In this document: positions 24,131-28,702 of the stretch, one piece after another
How positions within the stretch are numbered: position 1 is the first letter of the stretch
Layout of the letters: each line of letters begins with the position of its first letter
Source: an uncultured Prevotella sp.
GTDB taxonomy: Bacteria; Bacteroidota; Bacteroidia; Bacteroidales; Bacteroidaceae
Length of the DNA: 28,702 nt
Assembly: GCA_905373605.1 (NCBI GenBank)
Contig: CAJPTO010000009.1
Location: forward strand, 1-28,702
Direction: 5' to 3'
Made by a program: the position numbers and the translations under genes
Notes under the pieces: generated by a model
Told to the model about the DNA's origin: nothing
The model's database searches: none
The model's input: only the letters and a program-made list of their open reading frames with translations

Positions 24131-24277
24131 GGCACACTCATGCCTTGATTTAGACAGATACCAATTGCCGTGAACCTTAAACGAAACGAGTGTTCACGCT
24201 GCCAAAGATATGTTATGCCAAGATTGCCCGGGCAATGTCGTGGCTATAAAAACCACTTTTCGAAGGACGAGTAAAGA
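24131..24277 (+). other. Long structured leader of the lipid-kinase gene
   Basis: Three inverted repeats are visible. GGCA-N6-TGCC lies at 24131-24144. CGTGAAC at 24169-24175 pairs with GTTCACG at 24192-24198. A perfect 14-base palindrome ATTGCCCGGGCAAT lies at 24223-24236, 41 bases before the ATG. No ORF or known riboswitch pattern is seen. The palindrome could be an operator instead of an RNA element. Confidence 0.4.
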
Positions 24278-25306
24278 ATGAAAAAGAAAATTGTGTTCAT
24301 CATGAACCCCATATCGGGTGCTACCAGCAAGAAAGGCATTCCCGAAGCAATAGAAAAGCATCTTGACATGGAACTTTTCGACTGCGAGATACGTGCCACC
24401 GAGTATGCAGGGCACGCCTGTCACATTGCAAGTGAAGCCAAAGAGCAAGGGGTAGACGTAGTTGTGGCCGTTGGTGGTGATGGCACCATCAACGAAGTGG
24501 CACGCGCCATCATAGGAAGCAACACGGCACTGGGCATCATTCCATGTGGATCTGGCAACGGATTGGCGCGACACTTGATGCTCCCCATGAACGTAAAAAA
24601 ATGCTTGCAGATAATCAACAGGTGCGAAATTCACCGGTTAGACTACGGCATGATTAACGAACACCCTTTCTTCTGCACTTGCGGCATGGGATTTGATGCC
24701 TTTGTGAGCATGAAGTTTGCCCAGTCGGGAAAGCGCGGCCCCATCACTTATGCCGAAAACATCTTGCGCGAAGGACTGAAATACCAGCCCGAAACCTACG
24801 AAATAGAAGACGAAACGGGCGTTCACCGCTATAAGGCTTTCCTCATTTCGTGTGCAAACGCATCGCAATATGGCAACAATGCCTACATTGCACCGCAAGC
24901 TTCGATGAGCGACGGACTACTCGATGTGATTATCATGGAACCTTTCGATTTGCTCGATGCACCACAAATAAGCATAGACATGTTTAACAAAACGCTCGAC
25001 AAAAACTCGAAAATAAAAACTTTCAGGTGTAAGGAACTCAAAATACACAGAAAGAATGAGGGTGTGATACACTTTGACGGCGACCCTGTGGAAGCGGGGA
25101 AAGACATCATCGTGAAACTCATGGAAAAAGGCATCAGCGTTATTGTAAATCCCGATGCCGACAAGTCGTTAAGGCAGCCCAATGCATTCCAATCCATTGC
25201 GGCTTCACTGTTCAACGACCTAAACGACCTGCGCCGAGTGTTCAACAAGCGAAGCCAAAAATTACCCTTGCTTGGAAAAGTTATCCAACGAAAGCTAACA
25301 CGATAA
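24278..25306 (+). CDS. Diacylglycerol kinase-family lipid kinase
   Basis: This 342-residue protein belongs to the DagK/YegS/sphingosine-kinase-like family (PF00781-type catalytic domain). The start MKKKIVFIMNPISGATSKKG is the typical NPxSG strand. The nucleotide loop VGGDGTINEVA is at 65-75 and GSGNGLARHL at 91-100. The C-terminal domain carries the family's IHFDGDPVEAGKD segment near residue 270. Family members phosphorylate diacylglycerol, sphingosine, ceramide or other lipids, using ATP at the membrane face. The divergent neighbour encodes serine palmitoyltransferase, so a sphingoid base or ceramide is a reasonable alternative substrate to diacylglycerol. The tail after about residue 295 (SLRQPNAFQSIAAS onward) is basic and may contact membrane. 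Confidence 0.88.
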   Translation: MKKKIVFIMNPISGATSKKGIPEAIEKHLDMELFDCEIRATEYAGHACHIASEAKEQGVDVVVAVGGDGTINEVARAIIGSNTALGIIPCGSGNGLARHLMLPMNVKKCLQIINRCEIHRLDYGMINEHPFFCTCGMGFDAFVSMKFAQSGKRGPITYAENILREGLKYQPETYEIEDETGVHRYKAFLISCANASQYGNNAYIAPQASMSDGLLDVIIMEPFDLLDAPQISIDMFNKTLDKNSKIKTFRCKELKIHRKNEGVIHFDGDPVEAGKDIIVKLMEKGISVIVNPDADKSLRQPNAFQSIAASLFNDLNDLRRVFNKRSQKLPLLGKVIQRKLTR

Positions 25307-25370
25307 AAATTCGTTGAGGAAAGAACAGCAAACCGCCATGCTAAACGCACAATGCACACGGATGATTGCC

Positions 25371-25476
25371 CTACCAGACGCTGGTAACTTGAGTACAAGA
25401 TGCTTGTAGCGAGAGTACAAGATGCTTGTAGCAAGAATACAAGATGCTTGTAGCGCGAGTACAAGACGTTTGTAGC
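25371..25476. repeat. Five-unit palindromic tandem array, family A copy 2 (exact 22-base period)
   Basis: Units start at 25371, 25393, 25415, 25437 and 25459, each exactly 22 bases apart. The core is GTACAAG-ATG-CTTGTAG; the first unit is CTACCAG-ACG-CTGGTAA. Arms are 7 bases, centres 3 bases, spacers 5 bases. The array lies between the converging lipid-kinase and MFS genes (gap 25307-25491). It shares arm sequence and geometry with the array at 13884-13990. Confidence 0.9.
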
Positions 25477-25491
25477 GACAAAAATGAATGT

Positions 25492-26667
25492 CTATCTGTT
25501 TTTTTTCTTGATGTACCACTGATGCGTGAAAAACACATAGAGGCCGAAAGACAAGAGAATGCAAGCCAATGAAGCCGAAAGCGCAAGCTTGGTTTGCTCG
25601 GCAAAGAAGAAATATCCAGCAAAAAGTCCGGCCGCGATGCCGCTTTCCCATGCCAACATATAGGTGCTAACGGCTGTTCCTCGTTGGCAATGTTTGCTCA
25701 GCTTGATGAAGAAAAGCAAGAAACGCGAGCCGATTAGCCCCACGCCTAGACCCACAAACACGGGCGAGATGTAGGTTACAACCATTTGCTTGCGTGTCAA
25801 CACCATCATCAAGGCCGCAGCAATGAGGATGGAACCAGCCACCACTTGGCTCTTTAGGTCGGCATCTACAAAGGCAAAACGCTCTGCCAGCAAGGCTACG
25901 CAAAAGCCTACCATCAACATGGCGTAGAACATGGCGGTGTATTGGGTGGAAACGAGCAGGCCCACCGACAAGCAAATGAGGAAGAGATTGCAGAAAAGCC
26001 ACTTGGCCTCGGGCAAGAAAAAACGGTCGCCGCTTAGCTTCTTCACACCGTCGTCGGGCGTGCGGAAAGGGAAACGCACCATTGCCAACAACACGAATGC
26101 CGCCAAGGCCAAGGCAGCACTGCCCAAAAAGGGATTGAAAGTGGTGCGGGCACACACGATGCCAAGCATCGGGCCGAGCGACAAGGCAAAGCGTCCGAAC
26201 CACGCAGAGGCATGATTGGCCTCGGTGCGTTGGAAAGATTCGCTCTTATCTATTATCAACGTGCTTGACAACACCATCTGAACCAACCCGAAAGAAGCAC
26301 CCAACAAGATGCGGAAAAACAGCAACAGGCGATATTGCAGCCACGACTGTTGCACCTCGTCACTAACAAACCAGCAGCCCAATAATGCTACGCACACGCC
26401 CATCATGGCCCATAGGCAAACCCTATTGCGGCGATAACGCTGTACAAGCCAATTGCAAAAACCGCCCAAGAGGAACAAGCCGATGGCATAAACGCCCATG
26501 ACGACGCCCACCTCATGAGGCGTTAGGCTTGCAGTTCCCAGCATCCAAACGGGCAAAACTGGTACGAGCATATAAACCGACATGGTTATAAGCAGGTTGG
26601 CAATGGCCAAAATCCAAAAGTCGGCATGCCAAAGCCGGATGTGTACGGGGGTGTTCTGGGTATCCAT
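25492..26667 (-). CDS. Major facilitator superfamily transporter
   Basis: From ATG 26667 (MDTQNTPVHIRLWHADFWIL) the protein has 391 residues and about twelve membrane segments. The first is ILAIANLLITMSVYMLVPVL. The loop between segments two and three reads GGFCNWLVQRYRRNRV, an MFS motif-A-like position. The sequence resembles drug-resistance or sugar-efflux MFS carriers; the substrate is unknown. The frame stays open upstream to an ATG at 26757 that overlaps the panB stop as TGATG, which would add 30 residues including a hydrophobic stretch. I prefer 26667 because the MFS fold starts there. It is read in the same direction as panB, 89 bases behind it. Confidence 0.82.
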   Translation of the reverse strand: MDTQNTPVHIRLWHADFWILAIANLLITMSVYMLVPVLPVWMLGTASLTPHEVGVVMGVYAIGLFLLGGFCNWLVQRYRRNRVCLWAMMGVCVALLGCWFVSDEVQQSWLQYRLLLFFRILLGASFGLVQMVLSSTLIIDKSESFQRTEANHASAWFGRFALSLGPMLGIVCARTTFNPFLGSAALALAAFVLLAMVRFPFRTPDDGVKKLSGDRFFLPEAKWLFCNLFLICLSVGLLVSTQYTAMFYAMLMVGFCVALLAERFAFVDADLKSQVVAGSILIAAALMMVLTRKQMVVTYISPVFVGLGVGLIGSRFLLFFIKLSKHCQRGTAVSTYMLAWESGIAAGLFAGYFFFAEQTKLALSASLACILLSFGLYVFFTHQWYIKKKNR

Positions 26668-26756
26668 AGCTGTGTTGTTTGAAAGACAATGATGAAGTAA
26701 AGCTGCTTTGCAGGACGTAAGAATGGCACTAAGAACCACGCTTAGCCCCACAAGCA

Positions 26757-27578
26757 TCAATAAGACTCGTCGGCATTGGGGAATGTAGCTGCCTTAACGT
26801 CGCTGATGTACGTTTGCACGGCATCGCCCATCACCTGCCCTAAGTTGGCGTACTGCCTGAGAAACTTGGGCTTGAAGCCCTGTGTAAGGCCAAGCATGTC
26901 GGCATACACAAGTATTTGTCCATCTGTTGCATTGCCTGCACCAATGCCAATGGTGGCACATGCCACACTTTTCGTCACTTCGGCAGCCAATGCGGCAGGC
27001 ACTTTCTCCAAGGTTATGGCAAAGCACCCGGCCTCTTCAAGGGCTTTGGCATCGGCAAGCAGCTTCTCGGCCTCGGCTGCTTCTTGGGCACGAACGCCAT
27101 ATCCGCCAAACTTATGCACGCTTTGGGGTGTAAGTCCCAGGTGTCCAATCACAGGAATGCCAATTTCTACCAGCGTTTTGATGGTATCGGCAATTTCTTT
27201 TCCGCCTTCCAGTTTCAAGGCGTCTACACCCGTTTCTTTCATCACGCGCACGGCATTGGCAACAGCAGCCTCCTTAGAAACCTGATAGCTGCCAAATGGC
27301 ATGTCGCAAACCACTAGGGCGCGACGCACAGCACGAGCCACGCTTCGGGCGTGATAAATCATCTCATCGAGGGTGATGGGCAAGGTGTCTGCATTGCCAG
27401 CCATCACGTTAGAAGCCGAGTCGCCCACCAAAATGCCGTCTACCCCTGCCCCATCGATAATGGTTGCCGTGGTGAAGTCGTAGGCCGTGAGCATCGAAAT
27501 CTTTTCGCCTTGACGTTTCATCGCCACAAACTTGTTTGCCGTTACCTTCTTGTTGTCAGTGTTCAAATAGCCTGCCAT
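26757..27578 (-). CDS. panB: 3-methyl-2-oxobutanoate hydroxymethyltransferase (ketopantoate)
   Basis: PanB transfers a one-carbon unit from 5,10-methylene-tetrahydrofolate to ketoisovalerate, committing it to pantothenate and CoA synthesis. The protein has 273 residues, the normal length. Motifs are ISMLTAYDFTTATIIDGAG near 27-45, the Mg-binding VGDSASNVM at 51-59, LKLEGGKE, PVIGHLGLTPQSVHKFGGY, and GIGAGNATDGQILVYADMLGL. A consensus promoter and a short leader hairpin precede it. No other pantothenate gene is in the window. An MFS carrier follows in the same direction. Confidence 0.96.
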   Translation of the reverse strand: MAGYLNTDNKKVTANKFVAMKRQGEKISMLTAYDFTTATIIDGAGVDGILVGDSASNVMAGNADTLPITLDEMIYHARSVARAVRRALVVCDMPFGSYQVSKEAAVANAVRVMKETGVDALKLEGGKEIADTIKTLVEIGIPVIGHLGLTPQSVHKFGGYGVRAQEAAEAEKLLADAKALEEAGCFAITLEKVPAALAAEVTKSVACATIGIGAGNATDGQILVYADMLGLTQGFKPKFLRQYANLGQVMGDAVQTYISDVKAATFPNADESY

Positions 27579-27600
27579 GACGTTCTTTCATTTTCAATTA

Positions 27601-27629
27601 ATGGAGTCAAAGCGCTGCCCCAACTCCAT
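27601..27629 (-). other. Hairpin in the panB leader
   Basis: ATGGAGT (27601-27607) pairs with ACTCCAT (27623-27629) across 15 bases. It lies 22 bases before the panB ATG, inside the predicted leader. No known riboswitch pattern is recognised. Confidence 0.4.
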
Positions 27630-27657
27630 TTCGTCGTTTTTTGTTGTTAATTTACGG

Positions 27658-27689
27658 CAAAGTTAAGCATTATTATTCATATCTGCAAA
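27658..27689 (-). promoter_or_regulatory. panB promoter
   Basis: On the minus strand TTTG (27689-27686), 20 bases, then TAACTTTG (27665-27658): a consensus Bacteroidetes promoter. Predicted start is near 27651, giving a leader of about 73 bases. Confidence 0.75.
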
Positions 27690-28175
27690 TCGCATACGGC
27701 TGGTACAGAAAATTGACTTTGCTGTATTTTTAACTTTTAGCTGAACAACATTCGTTTACGATGAGGTCCGTTTGACTTTTTAAATCCCTTTAAGCTGTAA
27801 CGGGCTCATCATCTTTGCGATGCGAAACCAAGAAAAACACACCTATATGTGCGAGGTATTGGACAAAGACACAATAAAACTTGAAATGCAACATTTCCAT
27901 GAAAAAAAATCGGAGAAGGAATGAACATGGTAGATATTGAACAGGACATCGCGGATTGGAGGCCCATTGATACGACAACAAAAAGGAGATGAAAGCATCA
28001 TGGCAACATGGCAACACCCCATCGCACTTATACATAAGGGTTACAGAATGTCATAAACAATGGGGCTAGAAACAAGTCGCCCCTTGACACACGCACAAAC
28101 CAAGCGTAGGGCATATTTTATGTTTATTATCCTGAAGAGATGCAACATCAGATAACGAATAAGCCATTAGCACTA
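27690..28175. other. Gene-free stretch upstream of panB
   Basis: About 490 bases lie between the panB promoter and the long inverted repeat. Only short or implausible open frames are seen: an 81-codon minus-strand frame at 27790-28035, and two overlapping plus-strand frames of 23 and 26 codons near 27921 and 27988. No promoter, RNA gene or repeat was recognised. Confidence 0.5.
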
Positions 28176-28221
28176 AGGGCTGGTTCTTAAAATCCACCTT
28201 GGTGTTTTAAGAACCAGCCCT
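28176..28221. repeat. Long inverted repeat / hairpin after the DUF4301 gene
   Basis: AGGGCTGGTTCTTAAAA (28176-28192) and TTTTAAGAACCAGCCCT (28205-28221) are perfect 17-base arms. The 12-base centre itself contains CACC-TT-GGTG. It begins 35 bases after the DUF4301 stop and may act as its terminator, though no T run follows the stem. Confidence 0.8.
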
Positions 28222-28255
28222 ATGTGTTACAAGCTGCTGTTATTGGCAATGACCC

Positions 28256-28702
28256 TTACTGATGTTCAGGCCTAAGCAAGTCGTTAACCGTCTTCACGGG
28301 GTTGAATGTAGACAATGGCACTTCCACAAACACCGTGTTCCAGTCGCTCATCGCACCATTCCACAGGCCGGGAAGTTCTAATGCCTTAAGCTGTTTGCCG
28401 TTCTTGCTTTTCGAACTGATGAAACCTGTGTTGTGATCAACGAAGTCGGGCAGGTGGAAAGCGTTGCCGCGATAGTCGCGTATGCCGCAAACAAGGTCAA
28501 CGGGATTGAAGTGCGTTCCTTCTTTGAAGGCTTTGACGTATTCGGCGTTGTTACTGTCTATCTGGCTACTTTCGAGAATTTGCAGGCTTACGGTGCCGTC
28601 TTCGTTGTACGTTAGGAACGGACCACCGCCCGGTTCGCCCACATTCTTCACCATACCACACACGCGCATGGGCCTATTTAGCTTCTTGTGCAAGTATTCA
28701 GC
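28256..28702 (-). CDS. DUF4301 family protein (C-terminal part; N-terminus outside window)
   Basis: 148 C-terminal residues are present and the frame is open to the right edge; the stop is at 28256. The sequence runs AEYLHKKLNRPMRVCGMVKN then VGEPGGGPFL, ESSQIDSNNAEY, THFNPVDLVCGIRDYRGNAF, KALELPGLWNGAMSDWNT and the ending FNPVKTVNDLLRPEHQ. These blocks match what I recall of the DUF4301 family, found mainly in Bacteroidetes and without an established function. No internal start should be used: an in-frame TTG at 28693 is not the true start. The long inverted repeat follows the stop. Confidence 0.82.
   Translation of the reverse strand, partial: AEYLHKKLNRPMRVCGMVKNVGEPGGGPFLTYNEDGTVSLQILESSQIDSNNAEYVKAFKEGTHFNPVDLVCGIRDYRGNAFHLPDFVDHNTGFISSKSKNGKQLKALELPGLWNGAMSDWNTVFVEVPLSTFNPVKTVNDLLRPEHQ

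Noticed and set aside
25295..25651. Minus-strand frames over the 25371-25476 array encoding repetitive YKHLV/LQASC peptides
   Set aside because: The repetition comes from the 22-base DNA repeat read in shifting frames, and the frames overlap the end of the MFS gene.
27790..28035. 81-codon minus-strand frame upstream of panB
   Set aside because: Cys- and Phe-rich with no promoter or recognisable domain, in a region that otherwise looks non-coding.
27921..28069. Two short plus-strand frames overlapping as ATGA, the first preceded by GGAGAAGGA
   Set aside because: Only 23 and 26 codons, no similarity recognised, and Bacteroidetes rarely rely on such ribosome-binding sites.

Overview
The window reads as chromosomal DNA from a Bacteroidota species, most likely a Prevotella-type member of the Bacteroidales. 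Three things point there. Promoter-like sites follow the Bacteroides rule TTTG-N19/20-TAnnTTTG, with clear copies before the tRNA, panB, the MurU-like gene and a candidate small RNA. There is a bacterial serine palmitoyltransferase, the sphingolipid entry enzyme typical of this phylum. Several families are of Bacteroidetes type: the LolA-like protein, the ThrE-type exporter fusion, DUF4301, and an AmgK-like kinase fused to a RapZ C-terminal domain. Genus and species cannot be fixed from the sequence alone. Nearly everything is housekeeping; I see no phage, insertion sequence, CRISPR array or integrated element.

Layout. 1-7648 is a minus-strand run: ftsK, a LolA-like periplasmic protein, a polytopic membrane protein, recJ, then recQ cut by the window edge. 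7761-13621 runs on the plus strand: a DEDDy exonuclease, an RlmI-like rRNA methyltransferase, tilS, an SDR oxidoreductase and a ThrE-type exporter. 13622-14393 is a gene-free stretch of short repeats with a 22-base period ahead of groES-groEL. 16417-16759 holds the groEL terminator and a compact promoter-hairpin-terminator unit that may be a small RNA or an attenuated leader. 16760-19400 carries a small membrane protein, the AmgK-RapZ-C fusion and a MurU-like nucleotidyltransferase, followed by guaA. 21182-22575 has a 51-residue ORF and serB, with tRNA-Pro(UGG) facing them. 22785-25306 has spt divergent from a diacylglycerol-kinase-family lipid kinase. A second 22-base array (25371-25476) lies between the converging lipid kinase and an MFS exporter gene that follows panB. 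The right edge holds the C-terminal part of a DUF4301 protein behind a long inverted repeat.

How genes may work together. recJ and recQ are six bases apart and fit the RecF-type repair pathway. The AmgK-like and MurU-like pair fits the anomeric MurNAc kinase/uridylyltransferase route of cell-wall sugar recycling, here with a RapZ-type amino-sugar-sensing domain on the kinase. The spt/lipid-kinase pair suggests, but does not prove, sphingolipid phosphorylation. The most unusual non-coding signals are the two five-unit arrays of 7-3-7 palindromes at a 22-base period, the candidate small RNA at 16574-16693, and an inverted repeat overlapping a TTGACA box before groES.
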